Shown in pieces: positions 1 to 8,146 of a DNA stretch of 64,000 nt. The stretch is from Rivularia sp963920925. GTDB taxonomy: Bacteria > Cyanobacteriota > Cyanobacteriia > Cyanobacteriales > Nostocaceae. A program made the translations under genes and the position numbers. Below the pieces are notes generated by a model. That model was given only the letters and a program-made list of their open reading frames with translations. It was not told the DNA's origin and did not search any database. Positions within the stretch are counted from its first letter, which is position 1. Each line of letters starts with the position of its first letter. The stretch is taken from assembly GCF_963920925.1 (NCBI RefSeq), contig NZ_CAWUDI010000007.1, forward strand, positions 62,001 to 126,000, read 5' to 3'.

Positions 1-978
1 GAATTTGCGTGGACTTTGTGGAGCTACCGATGCACCCATACCAACGCCAGACATATTTACACCCGATGCTGTAGGAAGCGCCCACATACCCACGCCAGAT
101 GGGAAAATATAGGAACTAATAGCTTGCTCTGGAGACATCGAACCAGGAACTTGATGTTGAGAACCGAAGATAGAACCCGCTACCCGCATTGTTTCTGCGG
201 ATTCAGCCATGCCAAATATTTGTTCGTAAATGGGATTACCATTACCATTCACATTACCTGCTTCTGCGGTTTCCGAGATTTTCTTCGCAGGTGGTACTAA
301 TTCGTACTTAGTCTCGCCGCGTAAATCTTCTTGAAAATCAACGGTGATAAAAACATCTTCAATCCAGTCAGAAGGATACACGGGAGGAACGTGTACTCTA
401 GCACTGCGAGCCAATGTCAACCAACGGCCGTCAGCGCAACGATAACCGATGTCAATTACATAATCGCGATCGCTAACAGGAATTGGTAAATACCATTCCC
501 GTGCCATTTCATCACAAGGATACTCTTGAAGATTATGGGCACTTTGGTTATCTAAATTGATGTCAGTAACATCATAAATTCTTAGTGCTAATTGTTGTCC
601 GCCTTGTTTGCGTAAATCTTCTTTATGCTCGTTGGAAATATCCCAGTAAGCATAAGCCCATTGTGGATCGCGAGGCATTAGTACAACACGACTCTCACCA
701 TAACCATTAGGTAAATCCGCAAGCCCTTCATCAACCGAAGCCAGATTACCGCCAGTTTTATCTTCTTGTCCCAACTCGAATTTTGCTGCTTCCACTGTTT
801 CCTGTGCCTCCAATGAACGAGATTCCTGTCTGGATAATTTCTTGCTTTCTGCTTCTTGAACTGCTGCGAGTAACTGAGATTTACGCATTCGGCTATAGCG
901 AGATATGCCGTATTCGCTGGCAACTTTACGTAGCTGCCGTAATGTCATTTCTTCTAACGGTGGGCGTTCTTTTGCCAT
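1..978 (-). CDS. DUF4912 protein with Rho-N/SAP-like N-terminus (partial)
   Basis: The frame is open for 326 codons and runs off the left edge, so the C-terminus is missing. Start is the ATG at 976-978, with a strong AGGAGG 9 bases upstream (988-993). Residues about 8-42 (TLRQLRKVASEYGI, then basic RYSRMRKSQLL) look like a Rho N-terminal/SAP helical domain, often associated with nucleic-acid binding. A charged linker follows. Residues about 95-230 match the DUF4912 pattern (ESRVVLMPRDPQWAYAYWDI), a domain common in cyanobacteria. The rest is low-complexity Gly/Ser/Met-rich sequence. It is divergent from the sigma-factor operon across an 847-bp spacer. The function of the family is unknown; the Rho-N assignment is by pattern only. 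Confidence 0.8.
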   Translation of the reverse strand, partial: MAKERPPLEEMTLRQLRKVASEYGISRYSRMRKSQLLAAVQEAESKKLSRQESRSLEAQETVEAAKFELGQEDKTGGNLASVDEGLADLPNGYGESRVVLMPRDPQWAYAYWDISNEHKEDLRKQGGQQLALRIYDVTDINLDNQSAHNLQEYPCDEMAREWYLPIPVSDRDYVIDIGYRCADGRWLTLARSARVHVPPVYPSDWIEDVFITVDFQEDLRGETKYELVPPAKKISETAEAGNVNGNGNPIYEQIFGMAESAETMRVAGSIFGSQHQVPGSMSPEQAISSYIFPSGVGMWALPTASGVNMSGVGMGASVAPQSPRKF

Positions 979-1450
979 GAGTAAAGACCTCCTAAATTTT
1001 ATTTAAGAAATTTATTTTGTTTAAGGAGAGGTCGGTCTAATTACATCTACCCCAAATCTTTTTTAATCAAATTGTTAGCTTTATGCCAAACTTTCAATTT
1101 TTAATTGGCTCTATTCTCAATGAGAATATTACCGTTTGGAATATGGGGTTCAAAGTTAAACATTCTTTTTCCTTGGGAAACTTAAATCGTTAACCCCTAC
1201 CTTTTATTTCTTCTGTTTTCACAACTTTCACAGTTAAGTAAAAGTTTTTTTAATCTGAGCTATAAGCATTCCTAACAACAGAAGAATCACTTGCTATTTA
1301 TATTAACTTCAACACCTTGGTAGGGATCAAGGGGGTAAAGAAGACTTTTTTAACTCAATTACGAATTTATAGGCTATTCGGGGATCGCAATGTCATTATT
1401 AGTTGACATATGGGACTCAAACAGGCATCGCAAGACTTTCCAAATACTTT

Positions 1451-1474
1451 ATTTGTCATGAAAATTTGACAAAT
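1451..1474. promoter_or_regulatory. Perfect 8-bp dyad upstream of the operon
   Basis: ATTTGTCA at 1451-1458 and its exact complement TGACAAAT at 1467-1474 are separated by 8 bases. There is no T-run beside it, so it resembles a protein-binding dyad more than a terminator. It lies about 350 bases before the sigma gene. A regulatory role is inference only. Confidence 0.35.
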
Positions 1475-1703
1475 GAGTATGATTGCTTATGGAAAAGAGT
1501 ATTTAGGCAGTTGGCATATCTACTTTTTCTTTTAACCCCTTGTTGTGAATGCCGACGAACTTAAACCAATTTTCTGCCTCTGCCAGACAGCTAATTACAT
1601 CTGTTGTTGTATTAACTTAGATAATGCATAAAAGTACTTAAGACAGTGATACATTAGACACATTAAAATAAATGTACTTTGAGTGTAAGATTCTGGATAT
1701 CTC

Positions 1704-1721
1704 ATGGCAATTCAATATTAG
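1704..1721 (+). repeat. 18-bp direct repeat, distal copy
   Basis: ATGGCAATTCAATATTAG here matches ATGGCAATTACATATTAG at 1786-1803 with two mismatches, 82 bases apart. The pair sits in the last 125 bases before the sigma-factor gene, the expected place for operator sites. Confidence 0.4.
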
Positions 1722-1785
1722 CAGCATACTGAATGCGCGAAGTGCGGATATTTTTTGATAACTACTGTAAGAATTTGCCTTGTTT

Positions 1786-1803
1786 ATGGCAATTACATAT
1801 TAG
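1786..1803 (+). repeat. 18-bp direct repeat, proximal copy
   Basis: Second copy of the repeat at 1704-1721. It ends 11 bases before the AGGAGG of the sigma gene. If it is an operator, a bound protein would overlap the translation-initiation region or leader of the operon. Confidence 0.4.
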
Positions 1804-1825
1804 GGGTGATGTTTAGGAGGTCACA

Positions 1826-2479
1826 TTGAAACGACAATTAGGACAACAAATAGACCCGTCCTATGACCCTGTATTGCTCCAGAAGCAGCAGTTACTAAGT
1901 CAGGCAGTTCAGGAAGAGTGGCAAGTTCTTCAAAATACAATTCAACTTTATGTTATTCAAACGATAAAAAAATCGGGTGATACGTTAGGTAACAGTCGAG
2001 ATCGCAATTTTACTGCAACATTAGCAGAAGAAATTTTCCACGAAACTGTTGAAACGGCTCTTAAAAAAGCTGATAAATTTGACCCTAATCGTTCGGCTCG
2101 TCTCTGGTTATTAGGTTTTGCGGTTAAAAAAATACAACGGTGGCAACGTCAAAAAATCCAGCAAAATAAGCGAATTACACCTATTGCCGAACTCCCCTTA
2201 GCTCGTAAACTTAAGCAACAAAATTCAGAAGAGGAAATTTTAGGAATATTATACGAGTCATCAAATTCGTCCGACCCTGAAATGTTGGAATATTTACTGT
2301 CTTTGGTAAATGACGCTAATCGAGAAGTACTTAAACTAGGTTTTGTTGAGGGTTTGGATGGAGAGTCCTTAGCTGCTGCATTAGGGACAACAGTAGGAGC
2401 GGCTTACACCAAAAAGCATCGTGCGATCGCACAGTTGCGCCAAGCTTATGCCCAAAGTCACAAGTCATCTGAGGAATAA
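1826..2479 (+). CDS. sigma-70 family RNA polymerase sigma factor (ECF-like)
   Basis: Reads as a two-domain sigma factor. Residues about 60-115 resemble region 2 (LAEEIFHETVETALKKADKF, then ARLWLLGFAVKKIQRWQRQK). Residues about 160-210 resemble region 4 with its helix-turn-helix (REVLKLGFVEGLDGESLAAA, then KKHRAIAQLRQAY). Sigma region 3 is absent, as in ECF types. The start is TTG at 1826, supported by AGGAGG at 1815-1820 with a 5-base spacer. It is first in a tight seven-gene operon; the next gene begins 2 bases after its stop. ECF factors usually sit beside their anti-sigma factor, which makes the 218-residue neighbour a candidate. Inference: it directs transcription of its own operon and possibly other damage-response genes. 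Confidence 0.8.
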   Translation: MKRQLGQQIDPSYDPVLLQKQQLLSQAVQEEWQVLQNTIQLYVIQTIKKSGDTLGNSRDRNFTATLAEEIFHETVETALKKADKFDPNRSARLWLLGFAVKKIQRWQRQKIQQNKRITPIAELPLARKLKQQNSEEEILGILYESSNSSDPEMLEYLLSLVNDANREVLKLGFVEGLDGESLAAALGTTVGAAYTKKHRAIAQLRQAYAQSHKSSEE

Positions 2480-2480
2480 G

Positions 2481-3134
2481 ATGCAAAATCAAAATCAGCA
2501 GCCCTACTCCCGTGAAAAAGCTATCCATTTATATGTACAGGCTTTAGATAGGGGTGACATGGAAGTAGTAGCGCAAATACTTGATGCCGCTTGCGATGAC
2601 CCCAAATTAGAGCGAATTATTACGGAAATTAATTCAGCTTACCAGGAAGAAGAACAGCTAACACCAATCGCAACCGATGCGGAAATTATTAGAAATTTAT
2701 TACGCAAGCATTTATATAGTGCATTTGAAATTATTCAAGAAGAGGAAAAACCTTTAATTTTTGAAGATATTGATGAAGAAGAAAAATCAGTAACTGTTGG
2801 CGATGTTATGAAGCGTTTGCAACAGATAAACCGCGTACCATCAGCAGATAAAGAAATTATTAGTAAATTACTTTATAGTTCTGTACCGCTCCCTGTCAAA
2901 CTTAGTATTCAAGCGGTTAGACAACTAGCAATTGAATTAAGAATTAATGCGAGCGAAAGATTCTTAGATATATTTCGAGATACAGCGATTACTTTATCAA
3001 TGGGACACAGCCATAGTAGGGCACGATTAGCAGCAGCACGCGAACAAAAAGGTCGGTATAAATCCACATTAAAAAATCGCCAACCAATAGAAAGAAAAGT
3101 TAAAAATAATACTGAGGTTGATAAAAATAGATGA
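2481..3134 (+). CDS. unknown protein between sigma factor and M78 peptidase
   Basis: I recognise no family. It is 218 residues, soluble, strongly charged and predicted helical by composition, with no signal peptide or membrane span. The N-terminal third is acidic (EIIQEEEKPLIFEDIDEEEK near residue 90). The C-terminal third is helical and basic (VRQLAIELRINASERFLDIF, then RARLAAAREQKGRYKS). The start is ATG 2481 with GAGGA at 2471-2475; the upstream in-frame ATG at 2421 lies inside the sigma gene and is unlikely. The stop overlaps the next start (ATGA at 3131). Its position between a sigma factor and an ImmA/IrrE peptidase makes it a candidate anti-sigma factor or protease substrate, by analogy with DdrO-PprI and ImmR-ImmA. 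That role is inference. Confidence 0.7.
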   Translation: MQNQNQQPYSREKAIHLYVQALDRGDMEVVAQILDAACDDPKLERIITEINSAYQEEEQLTPIATDAEIIRNLLRKHLYSAFEIIQEEEKPLIFEDIDEEEKSVTVGDVMKRLQQINRVPSADKEIISKLLYSSVPLPVKLSIQAVRQLAIELRINASERFLDIFRDTAITLSMGHSHSRARLAAAREQKGRYKSTLKNRQPIERKVKNNTEVDKNR

Positions 3135-3922
3135 TCCAAGAACATCGTCGTATGGCAATTTCGCAGGCTGTAGAACTGGTATATCGAGAAGCTGGACTGG
3201 AATTAGAAAATTTAAAACCTGGTGTTGTACCATTGTATGACCTAATTCGGACTTACCCAATTAGGGTTGCAGAAATTACAGACATGACTATTCAAAGTGT
3301 CGCCGATTTTTTGGAAGCAGAAACAGGACAAAAATTAGCTGTAACTGATAATGAAAGCCAAGATTCAAAGTTAGCAGGATATTTATATTTGCAGGAATAC
3401 AAAGGTTTTTTTTATGGCTGCATTTTAGTAGAGCAAAAACCATTATTAGCTCCTATTTCACGTCGGCGATTTTCAGCAGCCCATGAGCTAGGACATTATT
3501 TGTTACATTTTATTTCTTTACTTGAAAGTCATCACAAAAATACTGTTCAGGAACCTTTAATTTTAACCGAAGGCTTGTATATTCCAAATCAAGATAAAAA
3601 TGAAAATCAAGATGACACAAAAGAAGATAATGATAAATCAACAGCGCAATTTACTTTTACAAATGGGATACAAGCAGTCATTGATTATCTTGGGATAGAT
3701 GAGAAACAAATGGAAGAAGAAGCTGACCAATTTGCTGCTGAACTTTTAATGCCAGCTTCGGCTTGTTTTACATTAGCTAGGAAGTTTCGGGGTCGATTTG
3801 GTACGAAAAGAGATGTTTTAGCAAAACGATTAGCAACTGAGTTTTTAGTCAGTAAAGAAGCCATAAAGCGACGTTTAAAAGATTTACAGTTACCAGAAAT
3901 ACTCTTAGATGCTCATTCATAA
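3131..3922 (+). CDS. ImmA/IrrE-family (M78) metallopeptidase
   Basis: The zinc-protease motif HELGH (H118, E119, H122, within AAHELGHYLLHF) and the downstream EEEADQFAAELLMP segment, with E197 as probable third ligand, are the signature of the ImmA/IrrE family (peptidase M78). The C-terminal KRDVLAKRLATEFLVSKEAI helices are also typical. Family members such as Deinococcus PprI/IrrE and Bacillus ImmA cleave a repressor after DNA damage or phage signals. Residues about 150-175 form a low-complexity Asp/Asn/Lys loop. It is translationally coupled to the preceding gene by a 4-base overlap. Inference: it senses a signal and cleaves or unlocks the 218-residue protein or another regulator that controls the sigma factor and the repair genes behind it. 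Confidence 0.9.
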   Translation: MIQEHRRMAISQAVELVYREAGLELENLKPGVVPLYDLIRTYPIRVAEITDMTIQSVADFLEAETGQKLAVTDNESQDSKLAGYLYLQEYKGFFYGCILVEQKPLLAPISRRRFSAAHELGHYLLHFISLLESHHKNTVQEPLILTEGLYIPNQDKNENQDDTKEDNDKSTAQFTFTNGIQAVIDYLGIDEKQMEEEADQFAAELLMPASACFTLARKFRGRFGTKRDVLAKRLATEFLVSKEAIKRRLKDLQLPEILLDAHS

Positions 3923-3953
3923 AAACCTACAGGTAGGAGAATTTAGTTAAAAA

Positions 3954-5012
3954 ATGGGATTAGATTTTCTGAAAAATTATGATGGTTCTCGTGTTGAACA
4001 ATATGATACACAGTTTCCTTTATTGTCAGAAGAAACTGATGAAGATTTAGAACTAACTCCAGAAAAAGTGGATTTAGATTATGAAGTAAAACCTCGGACA
4101 ATTGATTGGGAACCGATTAATTTGAACACATTGCCTAACTGGCGACCTAGCCATTGGAATGAACGACCAACTCGTTTTGTCGATGGTAAAGATGTGGGGG
4201 AAACAGTAGCTTCCGTGCGTTCTCCAAGCGGTCAATTAGTTCCTATCCGTCTTTCCCAGATTGGCAGTATCACTATGCGGGAAGAAAACGGAGAATGTCG
4301 GCGCGAATTTGAGGTCGTAGATCGCGTAGTTTCGATGGCAGTAGACCTTTTTCCTTGGAATGAAGTAGAAAGTTTTGCTGCTGCTTTACAAGACACTGGA
4401 TTTCGTTTGTTACCAGTTCGTCCTCCTAATGGGATCTCTTCCTACGATTTTGAAATCATGCGAAAGCGAACTCAACAACGTTCTAATACTGAAATGGAAG
4501 CATTGGAGGAATCAGCAATTTCCTATAGTGTCGAAAAACCAACTGTGGTAGACGGACGACTGCAATCGCGTATAGGAGGTTTTGATATTAATGAATCCCC
4601 CGTTTTTGGTGTAATTAAAACTCAACGCCAAAATTACTTACATATCAAAGGGATTCAAGTTCTGTACGGACTCGAAGCTGGTCAACGTACACCAGTGTTT
4701 ACCATTTGCAGAGGATGGCTACCTGTTATTTCTTGGTTTGTACGTCTTTCTGGAAATGGCAGGACAACTCCTAGTACCGGAATTGTTCGTGTGGAAGCAT
4801 CAAAAAGCTGGTTCGAGAAGCATCACAAGCGCAATTGGGATTTTGTGGATAAGTTATCCCAAACTATATATGAGTACCGCTGTCGAGAGCGCAGTTATGG
4901 ACGCGCTGCTATTTCCTTACATCCAATTGTGCGAGCCGAAGAAAGTTTAGGTTCCCTTTTCCTACCATCAAGTATCCTATCTAATCGTTTTTACCGTTTA
5001 ACCCAGTTATAA
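3954..5012 (+). CDS. nurA: NurA-like nuclease (inferred), partner of HerA
   Basis: The 352-residue protein lies directly before the HerA gene, the place NurA takes in archaea. Its motifs fit the NurA domain: RFVDGKD (D77) like the first metal-binding DG motif; a glutamate cluster (E180-E186) followed by VVDGRL (D200) like the E/DG pair; VFGVIKTQ (K222) like the GVVK motif; then ISWFVRL and GIVRVEA strands, and a C-terminal HPIVRAEESLG segment where NurA carries YP...AH. The final His appears replaced by Glu, so that part of the match is weak. NurA is a Mn-dependent 5'-3' exo/endonuclease that works with HerA at DNA ends. Start ATG 3954 follows a GGTAGGAGA ribosome site. The identification rests on motif reading without an alignment. 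Confidence 0.6.
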   Translation: MGLDFLKNYDGSRVEQYDTQFPLLSEETDEDLELTPEKVDLDYEVKPRTIDWEPINLNTLPNWRPSHWNERPTRFVDGKDVGETVASVRSPSGQLVPIRLSQIGSITMREENGECRREFEVVDRVVSMAVDLFPWNEVESFAAALQDTGFRLLPVRPPNGISSYDFEIMRKRTQQRSNTEMEALEESAISYSVEKPTVVDGRLQSRIGGFDINESPVFGVIKTQRQNYLHIKGIQVLYGLEAGQRTPVFTICRGWLPVISWFVRLSGNGRTTPSTGIVRVEASKSWFEKHHKRNWDFVDKLSQTIYEYRCRERSYGRAAISLHPIVRAEESLGSLFLPSSILSNRFYRLTQL

Positions 5013-5033
5013 AGTATAAAACTCAAACAAAAT

Positions 5034-6899
5034 ATGACTGACGAAATATTAATTCCTGAATTCGATGTTAACGGAAACGGTTCCCATACAGGTATACCTA
5101 ATGCCGATCAAGCAAATAGGACAGAAGATACAAATGCATCAGCTAATTCCTTTAACAGAATTATCGGTAAAGTAGCATCACCACCACAGAAAGAATCTAC
5201 CTCAGAACAATTTCATTTTTGGGTGCGACAAGACAAACTGGTTGAAAAAACTCAAATTGTTCGTACTGAAAGTCATGTTGGCGGTATAACAATAAATTTT
5301 TACGCAATTGTAGAAGAGGTTTACCGACAAAGCCGTAAAAAAGATATTGGCGAAGAATTTGACGCTTTTGACGGTGATGTTAATTACCAACCGCAATTTC
5401 TTGGTGAAGGGGTTACTTTTGCTACTGCTACAATTTTACGTACCGAACCTCCTGTTTTAGCCCCACCTTTAGAACAAAGTTCGGTTTTCTTAGGGGATGA
5501 CTCCGATGCTCGACTTGCTTACAGAGCAGATGAAATTGATAATTCCTTAGCAATTGGTTTGATTAAAAATGGTGGAAGCGCGATCGCCGGATCGGGGATG
5601 ATAGACCTAGACTATCTACTTGGCATCAATGGCGGACACATGAACGTTAACGGTGTTGCCGGTCGAGGAACAAAATCCAGTTTTCTGCTATTTCTTATTT
5701 ATCAATTATTGCGGAAAGCGCGTTATCGTGCAGAGGAATATCCATCAGATCCAAATCCCCTAATGGTTGTTCCTATAATTCTTAACGTCAAGGGATACGA
5801 TTTATTTCATATTAATCGCTGGAGTAATAGATACAGACGTGAAGAACATTTAGCGGACTGGCAAAGATTGGGTGTTGAGAATCCAAAACCTTTTGAAAAT
5901 GTTACTTTTTTTGCTCCACAAATGCCTGGTGGGAATATAGGAGTTGCAACTCGATGTCGTAGCGAAGTGCAGCCTTACAGTTGGAGTCTTGGCAACATTA
6001 TTGAAAAAGGCTTATTTACTTATTTATTTGCTGATGATGATTCCATTAACGACAACTTTAGAGTTTTAGTTCTGGATTTAGAAGCTTACCTAACAGATGA
6101 AAGAGTCGCAAACGATGGTACTGTAAACCGCAGTTTACGAAATAATGCACCTCGAACTTTCCAACTACTTCTAGATTGGATATCAGATCCAGAAAATCGC
6201 AATCAATTATCTCCCGACCATCACAGAGCCACTTGGAGTAAGTTACGCCGCAAACTTTTATTGCTAGTACATGAAGGAAATGGGGTACTTCGACGTGACG
6301 ACCAAAACGGTCATCCTCTCAATTTGGGTCAACGACAAACAACAGACCCGACAGTTATTGATTTAAACGCCTTAACGCGAGTTCCATCTTTACAACGGTT
6401 TGTTGTCGCCACAATTCTCCAACAATTAATTAACGAACGCACTGGAACTAATTCTGTTAAAGGCTTAGTTTACCTAATTGCTTTAGATGAACTTAACCGT
6501 TTTGCTCCTCGTGGTTCCAAAGACCCTATTACAAAATTAATAGAAAACGTCGCGGCTGAAATGCGATCGCAAGGAATCATTTTACTTGGTGCCCAACAAC
6601 AAGCCTCAAAAGTTTCCGACAAAGTAATTGAGAACTCAAGCATTCGCGTAATTGGTCGTAGTGGAAGTCTTGAACTTTCCCAATCTATCTGGCGTTTTTT
6701 AAGTAAAAGCAACCAGCGCAAAGCTGTGGAACTAACTGTCAGCGAAAAAATGGTGATTCAGGACAACGAACCGATGCACGTCCGAGTACCGCTTCCTCCT
6801 TGGGCAATGAATCCCAGAGAAGCAACAGGTAATCCAGTGATTGATGTTGACGCAACAACTGTCGAAGAAGACGATGACGATGATATTGCTACTCACTAG
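5034..6899 (+). CDS. herA: HerA/FtsK-superfamily ATPase (HerA-like DNA translocase)
   Basis: 621 residues. Residues about 40-185 would form the N-terminal HAS-barrel. A P-loop-like NGVAGRGTKSS lies at 206-216, and Walker B LIALDELNRFAP near residue 485 has the DE pair and the RF typical of HerA. LLGAQQQASKVSDKVIENSS with IRVIGRSG near 525-545 matches the sensor/arginine-finger stretch of HerA. The Walker A is unusual: a Thr separates the last Gly from the Lys (GRGTKS rather than GSGKS). HerA forms hexamers that drive DNA through the NurA dimer. The C-terminus is an acidic tail (EEDDDDD). The gene follows nurA by 21 bases and precedes the Mre11-like gene by 11. Other HerA-type proteins work in anti-phage systems, so defence is an alternative to repair. 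Confidence 0.8.
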   Translation: MTDEILIPEFDVNGNGSHTGIPNADQANRTEDTNASANSFNRIIGKVASPPQKESTSEQFHFWVRQDKLVEKTQIVRTESHVGGITINFYAIVEEVYRQSRKKDIGEEFDAFDGDVNYQPQFLGEGVTFATATILRTEPPVLAPPLEQSSVFLGDDSDARLAYRADEIDNSLAIGLIKNGGSAIAGSGMIDLDYLLGINGGHMNVNGVAGRGTKSSFLLFLIYQLLRKARYRAEEYPSDPNPLMVVPIILNVKGYDLFHINRWSNRYRREEHLADWQRLGVENPKPFENVTFFAPQMPGGNIGVATRCRSEVQPYSWSLGNIIEKGLFTYLFADDDSINDNFRVLVLDLEAYLTDERVANDGTVNRSLRNNAPRTFQLLLDWISDPENRNQLSPDHHRATWSKLRRKLLLLVHEGNGVLRRDDQNGHPLNLGQRQTTDPTVIDLNALTRVPSLQRFVVATILQQLINERTGTNSVKGLVYLIALDELNRFAPRGSKDPITKLIENVAAEMRSQGIILLGAQQQASKVSDKVIENSSIRVIGRSGSLELSQSIWRFLSKSNQRKAVELTVSEKMVIQDNEPMHVRVPLPPWAMNPREATGNPVIDVDATTVEEDDDDDIATH

Positions 6900-6910
6900 G
6901 AGAAGATAAG

Positions 6911-8146
6911 ATGCGAATTTTACACACATCTGACTGGCATTTAAACGATAGATTGGGGCGAATATCTCGTCAAGACGACATAGTAAAACGATTGGAGGAA
7001 ATAGCAAATTATTTAGACGAACATAAAGTTGATGTAATGATTGTTGCTGGTGATTTATTTAGCCAGTACAACCGACTTGATGAATTAAAATCTGCCGTTG
7101 GGAAAATGAGGGATATTTTTCAGCCTTTTCTTTTAGGGGGTGGCACAATTATCACCATTAGCGGCAATCATGATAACGAAGCCTTCTTTGATTTAATGCA
7201 CTCTGCTCTCGATTTAGCCGATCCAATTGACCTGAATAAATCAGGAGCAAGACCAACCGGAAGGCTATACTTAGCAGCACAACCAACTTATTTATTACTA
7301 CAAGATAAAGCTGGTCAACAAGTTCAATTTATTTTGATGCCTTATCCAACTTCATCACGTTATTTGAAAGATCAAAAAACAAAATACGGCAGTTTAGATG
7401 AAAAAAATCGTTTACTTCATGAATCTATGCTTCAAAAAATTGACCGTATAAAGAATAAATTTATCAATCCGCAATTACCAAGTGTACTGGTTGGTCATGC
7501 ACACATTCGCGGTAGTCAACTACATAATCTTTATCGTATCAGCGAGCGCGAAGATGTTGTTTTCGATGCAGGAGACATACCTACGAATTGGGCATATGCT
7601 GCTTACGGTCATATTCACAAACCACAAGCTTTAGCAGGTACTATCCATGTACGTTATTCAGGTAGTATTGAACGTCTTGATTATGGGGAAAGAGATGATG
7701 AAAAAAGCGTTGTTTTAGTTGAAATTGGGGCTAAAGGTAGGACTCAAGAACCTGTATGTTTATCGCTTAATGCCACACCAATATATCGGGTAGAAATTAA
7801 CAATCCTGAAGAAATTGCCAGCTTAAAAGATAAATATTCCGAATTAGATAGAGCTTTAGTTGATTACGAATTAACCTACAAACCCGGCGAGCATAACCGC
7901 GATGCAATTTGCCGCGAATTGGATAAAATATTCCCCCGTTGGTACAACCGGGAAATAATGACTGACGGTTCATCAATATCTTTAAAAAGTTCTACTTTAG
8001 TAGCTAATACACAAGATGTAGAAACAACTGTACGCACATATTTAGAGCAGCAATTAGCAGGTAATAAAGATAAAGATGCTGTATTAAAATTGGCAGAGCA
8101 ACTATTAGCTGACGAAACATTTAATAATTCTGAGGTAGAAATATGA
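6911..8146 (+). CDS. sbcD: Mre11/SbcD-type DNA exonuclease
   Basis: All calcineurin-like metallophosphoesterase motifs of Mre11/SbcD are present: SDWHL (D8, H10), AGDLF (D48), SGNHD (N86, H87, D88), GHAH (H196, H198) and GHIH (H234, H236). These bind two Mn ions in the nuclease site. At 411 residues it is near the usual SbcD length. A C-terminal helical region (about 330-411) would contact the Rad50 coiled coil. The start follows AGGAGA by 7 bases, and the stop overlaps the start of the Rad50-like gene (ATGA at 8143), as is usual for sbcD-sbcC pairs. With SbcC it opens hairpins and protein-blocked ends; beside HerA-NurA it recalls the archaeal resection operon. Confidence 0.92.
   Translation: MRILHTSDWHLNDRLGRISRQDDIVKRLEEIANYLDEHKVDVMIVAGDLFSQYNRLDELKSAVGKMRDIFQPFLLGGGTIITISGNHDNEAFFDLMHSALDLADPIDLNKSGARPTGRLYLAAQPTYLLLQDKAGQQVQFILMPYPTSSRYLKDQKTKYGSLDEKNRLLHESMLQKIDRIKNKFINPQLPSVLVGHAHIRGSQLHNLYRISEREDVVFDAGDIPTNWAYAAYGHIHKPQALAGTIHVRYSGSIERLDYGERDDEKSVVLVEIGAKGRTQEPVCLSLNATPIYRVEINNPEEIASLKDKYSELDRALVDYELTYKPGEHNRDAICRELDKIFPRWYNREIMTDGSSISLKSSTLVANTQDVETTVRTYLEQQLAGNKDKDAVLKLAEQLLADETFNNSEVEI

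Larger units (their letters stand above)
979..1825. other. 847-bp divergent intergenic region
   Basis: Long AT-rich spacer between the DUF4912 gene and the sigma-factor operon. I find no convincing coding frame and no RNA gene that I recognise. It holds a perfect 8-bp dyad (1451-1474) and an imperfect 18-bp direct repeat close to the operon start (1704-1721 and 1786-1803), listed separately. Its unusual length suggests that one or both flanking genes have long leaders or complex control. Confidence 0.6.

Noticed and set aside
16..300. 94-residue plus-strand open frame
   Set aside because: It lies antisense within the long DUF4912 frame and its composition (Arg, His, Cys and Thr mix) is not protein-like.
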